Origin: Echinarachnius parma
Taxonomy: Eukaryota; Echinodermata; Echinoidea; Clypeasteroida; Echinarachniidae
Length of the DNA: 64,000 nt
Assembly: GCA_037951105.1 (NCBI GenBank)
Contig: JBAMJV010003329.1
Coordinates: forward strand, 27,713 to 91,712
Direction of reading: 5' to 3'
Below the pieces are notes generated by a model. It was not told where the DNA came from. It saw only the letters and a program-made list of their open reading frames with translations, and did no database searches. Positions 29,850 to 40,900 of this stretch are shown here, piece by piece. A program made the position numbers and the translations under genes. Numbering within the stretch: the first letter of the stretch is position 1; each line of letters opens with the position of its first letter.

Positions 29850-31437
29850 AGTTGGCTCCAACCCCTATAAAGCTAGAAAAGATAGCCCCTTTTATGAGAA
29901 CGTATCCTAACCGGGATGATGCATCGTTGCTAATTAAAGGTTTTCGTTTGGGTTTTTCATTGGGTTTTCAGGGCGAGCGCCGAGCTGTGTCGGCCACGAA
30001 TTTGTTATCTGCGCGACAGAATGAGGACATTCTGATGGCTAAGATGAATAAGGAGATACAATTGGGCCGTATCGTGGGCCCATTTGTAACTCCCCCTCTC
30101 CCAATTTTCGTTGCTCGCCCGTGGGACTCGTCCCAAAGCAGGCCCCCGGGGAATATCGCCTTATTCAACATTTGTCTGCACCACGTGGGGCCTCGGTTAA
30201 TGATTTCATTGACCGCGAGCATTGCTCTGTCTCATACACCTCATTTGATGAGGCGGTCAAGCTCGTGTCTGCAATAGGTTCCGGCACACAAATGGCTAAG
30301 GCTGATATTAAGTCTGCATTTCGCTTATTACCAGTCCATCCAGCGGATTTTGAGCTCCTCGGTATTCGTATTGGAGATAAATATTATTATGATCGCTGCC
30401 TACCTATGGGTTGCTCTATTTCCTGCGCACTGTTTGAGCGATTTAGTACATTCTTGGAGTATTGCTGCCGCAAAATTGCACGTACAAATCGTGTGCTACA
30501 TTATTTGGATGACTTCTTTTTGCTGGTGCCTCGGCAAAAGAGTGCGCGGACATAATCATGCGATGCTTTCTCGCCATGTGTGAGAGGTTCGGTGTACCCA
30601 TTGCGGGTGAGAAATCAGAGGGGCCAGTTTCAAGCATCACTTTCTTGGGTCTAGAGATCGATGCAGCGGCGCAGCGCATACGGATTCCGCCTGCTAAACT
30701 CGAGAAGTTGCAATCGCAGCTTCAAGAAGCGCTCACATGCAAAAAGTTGACACTTCGCCATTGCAGTCAATTATTGGTTAGTCTTAACTTTGCATGCAAG
30801 GCGGTGGCCCCTGGGAGGGCCTTCCTGCGACGGCTGATCGATTTGACCAAGGGTGCCCGTCGCCCGCATCATCGGGTGCGCATTACTGCAGGGGCCAAAG
30901 CCGACTTGCGGGCTTGGTCTATATTCTTGTCGGAATTTAATGGTAATGTGATGTTCATGGATTTTGAGTGGCATAGTAATTCGCATTTCCAGTTTTATAC
31001 TGACTCGGCGGGCAGCGTAGGTTTTGGCATATACTTTGCAGGCAAGTGGGCGCAGGGGCGATGGCCAGATACGGTGTTGGCCCGAAAGTATTCAATCGCC
31101 CTATTGGAGCTATTTCCAATAGTCGTAGGCCTGCACATATGGGGTTCGCAGTTGGCTAATAGTCGTGTATTGTTTTTGGTCGGATAACCAAACAGTCGTG
31201 CAGGTAGTGAATAAGCAGACTTCAAAATGTCGGGAGATTATGAAGCTGGTTAGACGTTTAGTTGTGGTATGCTTGCAGTACAATATACAATTTAAGGCGC
31301 GTTACGTACCGGGGGCACATAATGACATTGCCGATTCGCTTTCTCGTTTTCAGATGGACAGATTTGCTCGCCTAGCGCCAGAAGCCGACCTCAACGGTCA
31401 TGCACTGCCAGCCCATCTGTGGGAGAGCTTCGCATAG
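29850..31437 (+). pseudogene. YR-retrotransposon reverse transcriptase and RNase H, frameshifted
   Basis: Four segments line up. About 29850-30115 is the RT N-terminus (GFRLGFSLGFQGERRA, RIVGPFVTPPLPIF). 30121-30555 runs from GLVPKQAPGEYRLIQHLSAP through MAKADIKSAFRLLPVHP (motif A) and LPMGCSISCALFE (motif B) to HYLDDFFLL (catalytic YLDD at 30502-30513). 30558-31187 is the thumb and RNase H start (ITFLGLEIDAAAQRI, FYTDSAGSVGFGIYFAG, ARKYSIALLELFPIV). 31165-31437 is the RNase H end (DNQTVVQVVNKQTSK, RYVPGAHNDIADSLSRFQ). Frameshifts are near 30118, 30545 and 31180. RT motifs are intact within segments, and decay is modest. Confidence 0.88.
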
Positions 31438-32348
31438 AGCAGGATCGGCTGCTTGCCGCATCCCGGGCGGAAAATACGCATGCAACATACAATAAGGCAT
31501 GGGCGGCCCTTGTCAGCTTTAGGTTGCAGTACCAGTACGATATTGGTAAGGTTCCCGATGTGGAACAGATAGCACAATTTATTGCTTACTTATCCTGGCA
31601 CGGTTATGCTGGCTCTACGATTAATACATATATTCATGGCGTTGCTTTCATAATGAAGTCGCGGGGACTTCCTAACATTATTGATAATTTTGTTTTACGC
31701 CGTTTATTGGAAGGTTGCAGCCGTAGGCACGCGCGACATGACACTAGATGTCCTATTACTCTTCCTATTCTTAAGGCACTTCTCGCTGCGTTACTCCACG
31801 TTTGTGCAAGCTCTTATGACGTTATATTATTTCGCGCCGCCTTCCTTACGGCGTTTTTTGGCTTTTTGCGAATAAGTGAGTTTACATGCATTAGGCGAGG
31901 TAGGCTGGCGTTCTTGTTGCTTGGCGACGTTAGTGTAGAGCACGTTGGCGCTCTTCAACGATTGCGGGTAGTTATTAGGAAGTCTAAGACCGACCAGTCG
32001 GCCAAAGGTTGTGAGGTTGTGATTCCTAGTGGTGGTGATGCTAGCATATGTCCCGTCCGTGCGGTGATAAATTACATAGAGAAGCGCCCTACTGGCTGCC
32101 ACGCATTCTTTTGTAATTTTGATTGTACGCCGCTAATGAGGCAGCAGTTCAGTAGAACCCTAAAACGAGCCGTCGTTTTTTGCGGTTTGCCTGTAGCATT
32201 TTATTCATTGCATTCCTTTCGGATTGGCGCGGCGACATCGGCTGCCATGTCGGGCGTGCCAGACGCTCGCATCCAGATAATGGGGAGGTGGTCCTCGGAT
32301 TCGTATAGGAGATATATTCGCACCACCTCTACCCTTGACGAGTTTTAA
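31419..32348 (+). CDS. Tyrosine recombinase of the DIRS/Ngaro-type element
   Basis: An uninterrupted frame of 309 codons is predicted to join the circular or linear cDNA of the element to the genome without making a target duplication. Residues 10-105 are a helical core-binding domain (AENTHATYNKAWAALVSF, GSTINTYIHGVAFIMKSRGL). The catalytic domain carries R151 (GFLRISEF), K190 (RKSKTDQ), H265-x-x-R268 (LHSFRIGAAT), W291 in GRWSSDSY and the nucleophile Y299 (YRRYIR). The complete R-K-HxxR-W-Y set is present, and length is normal for this family. The ATG overlaps the RNase H frame by 19 bp, as in related elements. This is the only intact enzyme frame in the window. Without intact RT it cannot move the copy, but it could act in trans. 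Confidence 0.92.
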   Translation: MGELRIEQDRLLAASRAENTHATYNKAWAALVSFRLQYQYDIGKVPDVEQIAQFIAYLSWHGYAGSTINTYIHGVAFIMKSRGLPNIIDNFVLRRLLEGCSRRHARHDTRCPITLPILKALLAALLHVCASSYDVILFRAAFLTAFFGFLRISEFTCIRRGRLAFLLLGDVSVEHVGALQRLRVVIRKSKTDQSAKGCEVVIPSGGDASICPVRAVINYIEKRPTGCHAFFCNFDCTPLMRQQFSRTLKRAVVFCGLPVAFYSLHSFRIGAATSAAMSGVPDARIQIMGRWSSDSYRRYIRTTSTLDEF

Positions 32349-33611
32349 AATGTGTAATATAATGTTGTGTGATATGTCCACTCTAGGGTTGTTTTTGAAT
32401 TTTATTTTATTGTAGTATTTAAATTTTGTTGGGTCTTATCTAGGGAATTTAGTAATTTATTTAGTATTCACATGTGCTTATGTATGTAATGATAAACACC
32501 GTCAGTAACCCAGTTTACCATCAAATACTACCCTCCCACCCCATCCCACCCCATCATTCTATGGATCAGACGCTTGCCTTGGTTTCGTTTTTTGTTTATG
32601 TGTCGTTGCAGGTAATATCGCTCGGTCTGGATTGCGGGCTCGAGGGATTCGCGTGTCTGCTCGGGGGATTATGTCCGGCGGTTCGGACGTGGACATTAGC
32701 GAACACGTGAGACGATTACTGTCTCACGCCGAACTCGCATGGTTTATACCAGTACAATCCATGATATTTGGCCCGCTTCAGAAGCCAATTTGGCTTGAGT
32801 TATTCGATAGTGTAGCCACTATAAACTGGTCATTAATTTCATGACGTGCAGGTGGCAACGGACTGTAGGGTAGTGACACTTTTCTTTTGTGGCGGCGGAA
32901 TGGCGGTTTTGCCTTTCCGTTTGGCGAAATTGGCATTTTTTTCCACAACACAAATTATGTTTTTGTTAATTATAAATACACGCACGAAATTGTTATTTCA
33001 TTAAGCTTTTGTGCCACTTGAGAATAAGGGGTTTAATTGAAATTATGATTGATATATAATACGCATGCAATCCCGCTCCTCTCAAATGTTGTTCATTAAT
33101 GTTCTGTTGGCTATACGCTCGTCTGCCAAGGTCATGTGTCCAGCCAGCGATTGACCTTGCACCCTAATACTTGTTGCGACGTATACGCCTAGTCTGTTAT
33201 AATTCATGTTCGTTGAATTATTTTGCAGTACATATGTTGCTGGTTGGAGCACATGTATTCATTTTTTATTTTCCCGCCTTCGCGTGGAGGATATGAGAGT
33301 TTAATAGCGGCCAGTGTCATGCTAGAAATATTTTAGTTTATAAATTTATGATGGCCCGGGCCCCCCGTTTTCTCAGGTGGTAGCTCTTAATAAACACTTG
33401 ATAATTCATGTAAATAATTTAAGTGTTCTAAGTAGAATCATACTTTATTGGACTTAATATGTTAATGATAGATAACGATAATAAGTGCGTGATGTAATTG
33501 TACTTTTGTTTCAATTTATTGTTGAAATTTCGGACATGCTTTTCGAAATTAAAACCATGGAATACCGCAAATTTGGTTGTTTGTTGTAGTTTATTCGTTG
33601 TCTGGATTAGA
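32349..33611 (+). other. 3' non-coding region of the YR retrotransposon
   Basis: No conserved frame is present. TCCCACCCCATCCCACCCCA is a short direct repeat near 32535. The sequence leads to the split repeat at 33612. A palindromic-looking GGCCCGGGCC lies near 33353. Confidence 0.5.
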
Positions 33612-33695
33612 GTAATCTACCCGAGTTGTCATCAGCGCAGGCCATCTATCCGAGCTGTCATGTACTAAGCTCGGTCACCAACGCAGATCATGAGA
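33612..33695 (+). repeat. Right copy of the split repeat
   Basis: ATAATCTACCCGAG-like start, GTCATCAGCGCAGGCCATCT and AGCTCGGTCACCAACGCAGA match the left end with a few substitutions. The order suggests an A2-type internal repeat. The expected paired B repeats were not identified with certainty. Confidence 0.7.
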
Positions 33696-33833
33696 CCAGT
33701 CCTCTCTGCGCCGTCGTTCCCTGCAGAATATCCAGTCTAGTCCTCTCAGCTCAGCGCCGTCGGTGGGTTGCCTCGTGAAGACCAGGGGGTTTTCCTCATC
33801 GTCTGCGATGATCCCATCCTCGTCGCCAGTTTG

Positions 33834-34733
33834 TCGTGGTACGGTTAGATGAGGCCGAAGGATACCCAGAAGACGTTCGTTAGTGTTTTCTGTTTTTTTA
33901 TTTCTCAGCCACAGAATCTATGTGTTGAGTTCTCGCAGAATAGAAAACCCTGCAATTGCAGAATAAAACAAAACATGTCATAGAACTTCAATCAATTATA
34001 AATGTCATATTTCCAAAACATGATCATAATCTAGATTAAAAAAAAAAGCAACAGTAATTACTAAACAGAAATATTGTTATCCTCTTGATTAAAGGGGCTT
34101 AGTAACATTGTCCAAATCCTAAAAATCCTATTTGAATTCTAGCGGTTCCCTCATACCTTGTTGTATTCGTATTGACAATAAAGTCATGGGACAGGTTTCG
34201 GTTTTTCAAATTTCCCTTTCGTTACGAAGATATGTACGATTGAAGTGTTCAGATAATAAAAACTCCGTTGGAGTTTTGAAACCGTGTACAAAGTGAGTGC
34301 AGTGAGTTAGTGAATATCACTTTGCATTTTGCTCATTACTCGGCCATGCAACGTCCATTTGACTTGAAATTTTCACACAATACCCGGTGGACATATCAGA
34401 TAACAACAATATACATTGCATCAACCATTCATCACTTTTTGCACATGTCAACAAAGTTACTAGATCCCTTTAAATTATGTAAAGTAGTTAATAATTAATC
34501 TCCAAATCAAATCCGTTTTTATCTAGATTATAATAATGTTTTTGTAAATATGACATTTATAATTGATTGAAGTTCTATGACATGTTCTGTTTTATTCTGC
34601 CAATTGCAGGGTTTTCTATTCTGCGAGAACTCAACACATAGATTCTGTGGCTGAGAAATAAAAGACCAGAAAACACTAACGAACCTCTTCTGTGTATCCT
34701 TCGGCCTCATCTAACCGTACCACGACAGTAAAA
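33834..34733. mobile_element. Inverted LTR-like arms flanking a MITE
   Basis: The left arm (33834-34045) starts TGTCGTGGTACGGTTAGATG and includes CTCAGCCACAGAATCTATGT and ATTGCAGAATAAAACA. The right arm (34525-34733) is its reverse complement with few changes. The arms are ~210-230 bp. The central part is replaced by the TTAA MITE at 34093-34469. The arms resemble the U3/R ends of an LTR (TGTC start, AATAAA), suggesting two inverted partial LTRs. Confidence 0.75.
34093..34469 (-). mobile_element. TTAA-target MITE, AGGGATCTAGTAAC family, copy c
   Basis: AGGGGCTTAGTAACATTGTC to GTTACTAGATCCCT, with TTAA at 34089-34092 and 34470-34473. It is 377 bp, inverted relative to copies a, b and d. An extra AACTCCGTTGGAGTT palindrome lies inside. 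Confidence 0.9.
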
Positions 34734-34916
34734 CATTACTTATGGGTCATAATCATTTACCAATAACATGTTTATTGCACTTCTACATTTCTTTAAAAAT
34801 AATACTTAGTGAGGAACTAGATTGGATGGCAATAGGACGTTTATTAAATAACGAGCAACCTGTATAAAAAAAGTGATCGCTTCATATATTCAGTACGAGG
34901 TTATGGTACTGTGAGG

Positions 34917-35480
34917 CAGTGGCGTAATGAGCAAAAACTTTTGGGGGGGCAGAACCAAATCCGTATCACCACCGGATATTGCGAGGGAGCGAAGCGACCA
35001 AGCCCGAAGCAGGGGCGGATCTAGCTTTTTTTGCTAAGGGGGGGGGGGGACCCAATGACGATGCGGAGCATCGTCCACGAGGCGCGAAGCGGCGATTTTT
35101 TTGCCATTTTGAACCCCCGTAAGTGATGTCTTTTTGCTAAGGGGGGTTTAAACCAATGACGATGCGGAGCATCGTCCACGAGCCGCGAAGCGGCGATTTT
35201 TTTTTTTGCTATTTTGACCCCCCGTAAGTGATGTTTTCCACATGACAAATTTAACTTGGCAGCACAAGGGGAGGGGTTTAAACCCCCTAAACCCCCCCCC
35301 CCCCCGTAGATCCGCCACTGCGAAGGAGCGAAGCGACTGAGTGGGGGGTGGGGTGGGAGGGGGGTGTCCCCCTTTCACGGTAGGGAGCTTTTGCATTTTT
35401 GGACTTGAAACTGTGCAATCTGGTCCATACATGTTCCTGGAAAGGAAATTCTGACTTGACGACATTTAGTATAATGTGCG
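34917..35480. mobile_element. hAT-like element remnant (CAGTGGCGTAATGAGC)
   Basis: The left end CAGTGGCGTAATGAGCAAAA is shared with the copy starting at 61456. GGATATTGCGAGGGAGCGAA, the inverted CTCCCAC/G-run module and the ACTTGAAACTGTGCAATCTG block follow in the same order in both. A second element is nested at 35010-35320. No right terminus was found. Confidence 0.65.
35010..35320. mobile_element. Nested 311-bp hAT-like MITE with hairpin cassette
   Basis: Ends CAGGGGCGGATCTAGC and GTAGATCCGCCACTG. The interior has two copies of GACGATGCGGAGCATCGTC, each followed by GAAGCGGCGA-type hairpins, the inverse of the cassette at 7150-7432. The 8 bases outside (GCCCGAAG, CGAAGGAG) overlap in CGAAG but are not an exact duplication. 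Confidence 0.8.
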
Positions 35481-35760
35481 TTGTCCGGGGGGGGGGGGGG
35501 GGGGGAGTACTCAGATTATAGTCGGACGGGGTTGTCCGGCTGAGACATCCCAACCCTTACCCACATCCAAGGGTCCTTTTGCTGTAAATAGGTACTCATG
35601 TGTATGGATTTTTTTTTTTAAATGGATCCATGTCTAAGGATTTTTTATGAAAAATGGACCCATGTCTGAGGATTTCGAACTTTAAATATTACATTTTTTA
35701 GCTGTAATATAATACAATGGCCAATCATTTTGCATTTTTTGGATACATTTTTGTATTATT
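35481..35760. other. Spacer with ACCCATGTCTAAGGATT short repeats
   Basis: Two to three direct copies of a ~35-bp ACCCATGTCTAAGGATTTT unit occur, the same as in the tails at 410-470 and 36545-36600. A G run sits at 35488-35506. Confidence 0.6.
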
Positions 35761-36631
35761 AGTGAACTGTACCATACTACAGGGGCGGCGCCAGGGTATT
35801 TTCCTAGGGAGGGCGAAAGTGTAAAAAATTGAGGGTGCGAAGCGACCGAGTGGGGGGAGGGCAATTTTTACACTAGAATGGAGCTATCTGGTGCATATCG
35901 GAGGTGAAATTCTCAATTTTAAAAATGATTGAAAACAGTGAATAGTTTTCAATTATGATGCGGTAATTTGCATAAATATTAATAATGCGAGCGAGCGGAG
36001 CGAGCTTAAATTTTTTAGCAATTTCACAGCGAGAAAATTGCCATTTGTTTCAATATTATTGTATGGGTATATTCGTTTGTATTACTTATGATATGGCGTT
36101 ATGAAGGGTAATATATAAACACTCGAGGTTGTGAAATATCATTTATGCGAGCGAGCGGAGCGAGCTTGAAATTTTTAGCAATTTCACATCGGAACATTTT
36201 TTGTTCCAATATTATTGTATAGGTATCTTTGTTTTTACAATATGGCGTTATGAAGGGTAACATATAAACACCCGAGGTTGTGAAATATCATGTATGCGAG
36301 CGAGCGGAGCGAGCTTGAAAATTTTAGCAATTTCACATCGGAAAATTGTCGTTTGTTTCAATATTGTATAGGTATATTCGTTTTATTACTTATGATATGG
36401 CGTTATATAACACCCGAGGTTGTGAAATATCATGTATGCGAGCGAGCGGAGCGAGCTTGACAATTTTAGCAATTTCACATCGGCAAATCCCAAAATCCCG
36501 GAACAATGAGGGAGAAAAGAGGGGAAAGGAATAAATGAAAAAAGGGACCCATGTCTAAGGATTTTTAAAATGAAAATGGGACCCATGTCTAAGGATCTTT
36601 CTTGTAAAAGTCTTGTATCAGGTACAGTTCA
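35761..36631. mobile_element. Element with CAGGGGCGGCGCCAGGG end and internal minisatellite
   Basis: A hAT-like left end CAGGGGCGGCGCCAGGG (35780) is followed by the G-run/GCGAAGCGACCGAG module. Four copies of the ~150-bp GCGAGCGGAGCGAGCTTG unit then occur (about 35985, 36145, 36297 and 36437), and the ACCCATGTCTAAGGATT tail ends it. The whole segment is bracketed by the inverted pair AGTGAACTGTACC (35760) and GGTACAGTTCACT (36619). The same unit opens the window. Confidence 0.65.
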
Positions 36632-37160
36632 CTTAACTTAACTTTAGTAACCAAAACCTGCACCATTACCATGATTACGGTACAAAGTAATAGTTATAAC
36701 TTCACCATGCTCGAAAAGTATACACAATTACAAACGACTAAGTAAAACCCCTGTTATCACTCAAAAATAGCAGTTACAACTCAAGAGGGCGCTATTTAAA
36801 ACAAATCATTGGTTTAAGCCTTTTTTCATACAAAATTGTGCATTTAATGTTTGTTAAAATAATGATTCAATAGAGATATCATCAACAACGTTTTTTTTTT
36901 CAAAGTACATGTAGTCTTTGAGCATTTTTTGAAATTTTTCTAAAAAGTATAAATATTGCCCGGTGATTGCTGGGGAAAAAGATTTTGAATAAAAATATAT
37001 TCATGGATATTTCAGCCGTTTCTGAATTGATTTTGATCAAATAAATTTTTGTCCGTCATTAAAATTGTATGTTCTTTCAAATTTGACAGTCAGTTTTTCA
37101 TTATCTCACAAAAAAATATCGGGGGCACTTCGGGAAATACCAATACTCACCACTACCTTT
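36632..37160 (-). mobile_element. Degraded AGGGGTAG-family MITE, inverted
   Basis: It matches the reverse complement of 12178-12712 in order: CCAAAACCTGCACC, ATAGTTATAACTTCACCATG, GAGGGCGCTATTT, TTTCAGCCGTTTCTGAATTG, ATCTCACAAAAAAATAT. Ends are eroded; CTACCTTTAA remains at the right. Confidence 0.75.
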
Positions 37161-37327
37161 AAGTCAATAATTTAGCTTGTTTTTTGTAATCAATCTTTTT
37201 AATGAAAATCTATATGGAATAATTCCACCAGTTCTTTAGAAATCAAGAAATAACTAAATATATTTGTTTGTGTTTTAAAACTTTTTTTTCAAACAAACTG
37301 AAAATATGAATAACAAATCACTTTTAA

Positions 37328-37708
37328 AGGGATCTAGTAACTTTGTTGACATGTGCAAAAGTGATGAGTGGCTGATACAATGTATATTGTTTTTATCCGG
37401 TATGTCCACTGGGTGTTGTGTGAAAACTTCAAGTTAAATGGACTTTAAATGGCTGAGTAATGAGCAAAAATGCAAAGTGAAATTCACTAACTCATTGCAC
37501 TAGCTTTGCACACAGTTCTGACGATCCGTTGGATAATTTGACATCTGAAAACTTCAATCGTAAATATCTTTTTAACAAAAGGGAAATTTGAAAAACCGAA
37601 ACCAATCCCATGCTTTTTTGGTCAATTGATAGGAATATAACAAGGTATGAGGGAACCGCTAAAATTTCAATTGGATTTTGTGGATTTGGACAATGTTACT
37701 AAGTCCCT
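37328..37708 (+). mobile_element. TTAA-target MITE, AGGGATCTAGTAAC family, copy d
   Basis: Intact 381-bp copy with AGGGATCTAGTAACTTTGTT and ACAATGTTACTAAGTCCCT ends, and TTAA at 37324-37327 and 37709-37712. This is the best reference copy for the family in the window. Confidence 0.92.
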
Positions 37709-37712
37709 TTAA

Positions 37713-38582
37713 AGATTTTCTGTCCATGCAACGTAAACATTGTATACTCTGTCTCTCATATATTGTGGAAGAGCATGGTTCAAGGTAGTCTGAAGAATCA
37801 GGCCAATGTCTTGAGGGTTCTTTCACGAGTGTTATCTTCTCACCTGTCTCGACATAGTCTGAACTCTTCGCTATTCATTTGTGTGACAAAGCAACTTCAC
37901 CAGAAAGACATCTCCTAAATTGAAATGCAAACTGGAGTTTTAAATGTTTTTCCACAATTGCGACGTTATCCCAGAAATCGTGATCGTCGGTTGAAGTCGT
38001 GTGCGAGAAGGACGATTGAAGATGATCATCCAGGTGGCAGCCTGCAGTGTAATACTATGCAGACCGGAGGTTTTGTCTCTCAAGATGCATCTTTGAATGG
38101 TCTTTTACAAAGAAGTTGCCTAAAGTGCTAGACTTCTTGATCAGTAGTTCGCTGAAGCACCTTCTGTGCAGGTATGCGTGTCAGATGCTGTGCCAGATTC
38201 CGATGTCCACCAAGCCTGTGGAGAAGTATGGAATTGCAGTGCCCAGCGCGGTTAGTCTGAAGCTACGAAGTGCTGTCTAAACGAATGTCATCATTCTTTT
38301 CAGCAAGGCCTTCACTGTATGACTTTTGTGTTTCATGATGGGATGAGCATATCTGCAAAAAGAAATAAAGAAGAATAAATTTGTGTTTTAGTTGAGTCCA
38401 GATTGAGCTCTATTGGATTACATATTATAAAATAGAACAATCGATTATCATAAGGATGACAAACCCCAACCTTGACAGTACAAACCAATCAATTTGGAGA
38501 AGAGGTTTGGGGGGGGGGGGGGGGGGGGTGGGAGGGGGCATTTAGAATTTAAGGTTATTTGTTTAAATTCATGTATTGTCTC
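37713..38582. other. Intergenic stretch, nothing recognised
   Basis: There is a 68-codon frame at 37925-38131, but it shows no recognisable motif and no support for expression. A G run lies at 38511-38538. Confidence 0.4.
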
Positions 38583-38700
38583 TTAGAAGACGCGCCCACG
38601 ACTCGGTATGCATGACTGAAAGAACCCATGTTCAATGCAATTTGTATAGCGCATCGATTCTATTAGTCATGCATGCCCAGTCGTGGTCACGTCTTTGAAG
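38583..38700. mobile_element. Small inverted-repeat MITE
   Basis: Arms GAAGACGCGCCCACGACTCG + TATGCATGACT and AGTCATGCATGCCCAGTCGT + GGTCACGTCTT bound a ~55-bp loop. Family unknown. Confidence 0.6.
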
Positions 38701-40186
38701 AGAGAAGAGAATGCCCCTTTAAAAAAATTTTTTGTTGTACTTTTTTTGTGGCATGCATGTAAAAAACAATTATTCAAATAAACCCCTTGACTACACAAAC
38801 CAGGTGGGTTGTGTACAAAGTCTGTATACCATTTTCCTGCAGGTAGATGTCAATATTTCAGAATCTTGTAGGGAACAGTTTAAATCATTACAATAGATTT
38901 GTCTGTAAGAAATATGCGACCATACAGACATAACAATTGACAGGACAGGAATAGTTTGTATACTTCTTGCCATTTGTGTTGTAACATGACTTGCGAGCTC
39001 ATCCTAGAATGAACATCATTAATTTGTAACGTTCAAAGTTTCAAATTATCTACATTTTCAATACTCACATAATGATATTGCTGGCTCACATCAATCTGGC
39101 AGCTTTCTGACGTGCAAGAAACTGAGGTAAGCCCGTAGACTTGCAGGCGGGGTGAGGAAAGCACATAGGCGACATAGCATCTTGAAAGGTTGCTTTATGC
39201 ATGTAGGCCCAACATTCAAGCTGTGGAACATTACTGCAAAATTAAAAGAAATAAAGGAGAAACAATGAAAATTATGCTTTGAGGCCATAAAAGAAATGAC
39301 TGGAGCCCATGGTACGGAATTACAAAGCAGCTAATTATTAGATGTCACCCATGTCAACCCTCCGTGGGGGTGAACGGCATAAATTGATCAGGTAGCCGTA
39401 GAAAATGTTCAAAGCCGAGACCAAGTACTGTCAACGAAACCAGGACCGGTCTAGACTTTTCGAGGCCGCAATCAGGACCAGTTGAAAATTTAATGTGACC
39501 GAGACCAAAGCCATTGGTTGAGAAATAATAATCCTGTAAGGGGGGAGGGGGGGGGGTAGTCGTAGAACTTTTCGAGGCTTTAATAATAAATATCAGTCAT
39601 AATAATACTCATGGACATGAAAGTTTGTTGGTACATTTATATTTAATTATGAATAAGAGAACAAAATGAATGGAAAACAAATATGAATAAAAGAAAAACA
39701 TAATGGACAAAACGAATAATAAGAAGACTTATATTTGTAATTGATCGATCACATGTTATGATCGTTCGTGATCGATCACAATTGGCTATACAATCGTTTA
39801 CCAATAACTACTTATCGTCGCATCGGATGTCGACGTCGATGTCGTGAGTTTCCGTCTCCGGATTGCTTTGAAATTTTCGTCACTTGTCAATCATTATTAT
39901 ACTATCAATTGGTACAGAATTTCAAATGAATCAGACGTATACTTCTGAAATGCTAGAGGGGTGTGCAATTGTATACCTTTATCAATGTATTGATAGGGCT
40001 ACAAATTTCGCGCAAAGTCCAAAAACTGATTTTCTGTAAGTAACTTTTACTGGTCACTTGCGGTGTTCTTGGATCGCACCGCCGACGGGATCAGTAGCGT
40101 CTATCGCTAGAATGCCGACAGTGAAAATGACAATAATAATGTCAAAGAGGCCATGAAAGCGTTGATTTGTCGATCTACTTGTTGGA
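38701..40186. other. Intergenic stretch with a hAT-like fragment
   Basis: At 39400-39580 GTAGAAAATGTTC, GCCGAGACCA and CTTTTCGAGGCC repeats match the inside of the element at 1522-2005, in decayed form. The rest is unrecognised. Confidence 0.5.
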
Positions 40187-40279
40187 ATGCACGAATCCAC
40201 ATATGAGTTGGCTAAACTTCATTTGCATAATAATAGATGTTACTGCCCCCGAATTATGCATTTCATGTGCAGGATAATT

Positions 40280-40535
40280 GTGCTTAAAATGATACATATG
40301 ATACGGTACTTACCACCGATGAGTGCACAAATATGTGATACAACTTTAGGGTGGATAAAAATGATGATTTTCGCTCCATTCCGCATCAAAATGAGTAATT
40401 TATGCACCTCCTGGACTTCTCTCCGTGTTGTATCGCGACTTCTGAACGATCGATGACCGTACGACCACTAAACGCACGTGTAAGATCTGTTGTATCGCGA
40501 CTTCTGAACGATCGATGACTGTACGACCACTTAAC
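40280..40535. repeat. Duplicated CpG-rich block with local tandem repeat
   Basis: The segment from ATACATATGATACGGTACTT through CCATTCCGCATCAAAATGA to TATCGCGACTTCTGAACGAT recurs at 45783-45945. Here its last part (TATCGCGACTTCTGAACGAT, CGATGACCGTACGACCACT) is tandemly repeated with a ~67-bp period. On the minus strand CATCGGTGGTAAGTACCG looks like an exon followed by a splice donor, so this might be a duplicated first exon. Confidence 0.6.
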
Positions 40536-40597
40536 GCACTCTAGGGCCATTCCCGTATATACGCAACGTTATTTTAACGTGTGGGACTGGGGAATAA

Positions 40598-40683
40598 AAT
40601 TTAATTCCAAATCTCTCACATCTCTCATTCTCACTCGCTAAATAATTCCAAATCTCTCACATCTTTCATTCTCACTCGCTCAA
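40598..40683. repeat. Two copies of a 43-44-bp unit
   Basis: AATTCCAAATCTCTCACATC followed by TCATTCTCACTCGCT is present twice in tandem. Confidence 0.85.
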
Positions 40684-40729
40684 AGTAGTAGATGGAATAG
40701 TAGTGTGAGCCTCTTGAATTATACTTGCA

Positions 40730-40859
40730 GGGGTTAGGGTTAGGGTTTAGGGTTTAGGGGTTAGGGGTTAGGGTTAGGGTTAGGGTTTAGGGTTTAGGGT
40801 TTAGGGTTTAAGGTTTTAGGGGTTAGGGGTTAGGGTTAGGGTTAGGGTTAGGGTTAGGG

Positions 40860-40900
<41 letters not shown>

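Larger units (their letters stand above)
27916..33695 (+). mobile_element. Tyrosine-recombinase retrotransposon (DIRS/Ngaro type)
   Basis: Gene order on the plus strand is gag (28688-29844), RT-RNase H (about 29850-31437) and tyrosine recombinase (31419-32348). A ~75-bp direct repeat (GTCATCAGCGCAGGCCATCT, ATCCGAGCTGTCAT, then AGCTCGGTCACCA) occurs at 27943-28015 and 33626-33690. A unit AGCTCGGTCACCAGCGCGGA is present twice at the left end. Split direct repeats with an inner copy fit Ngaro-like ends better than the inverted ends of DIRS1. No integrase and no aspartic protease are present. Four frameshifts inactivate gag and pol, but the recombinase frame is complete. Confidence 0.85.

Noticed and set aside
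28500..32400. Bacterial-type integron or phage integrase locus
   Set aside because: The tyrosine recombinase lies downstream of eukaryotic gag and RT-RNase H frames, which identifies a YR retrotransposon.
40300..40330. U1 snRNA start (TACTTACC)
   Set aside because: Only the short donor-complement motif is present; the rest of U1 (CTGGCAGGGG and the stem-loops) is absent.
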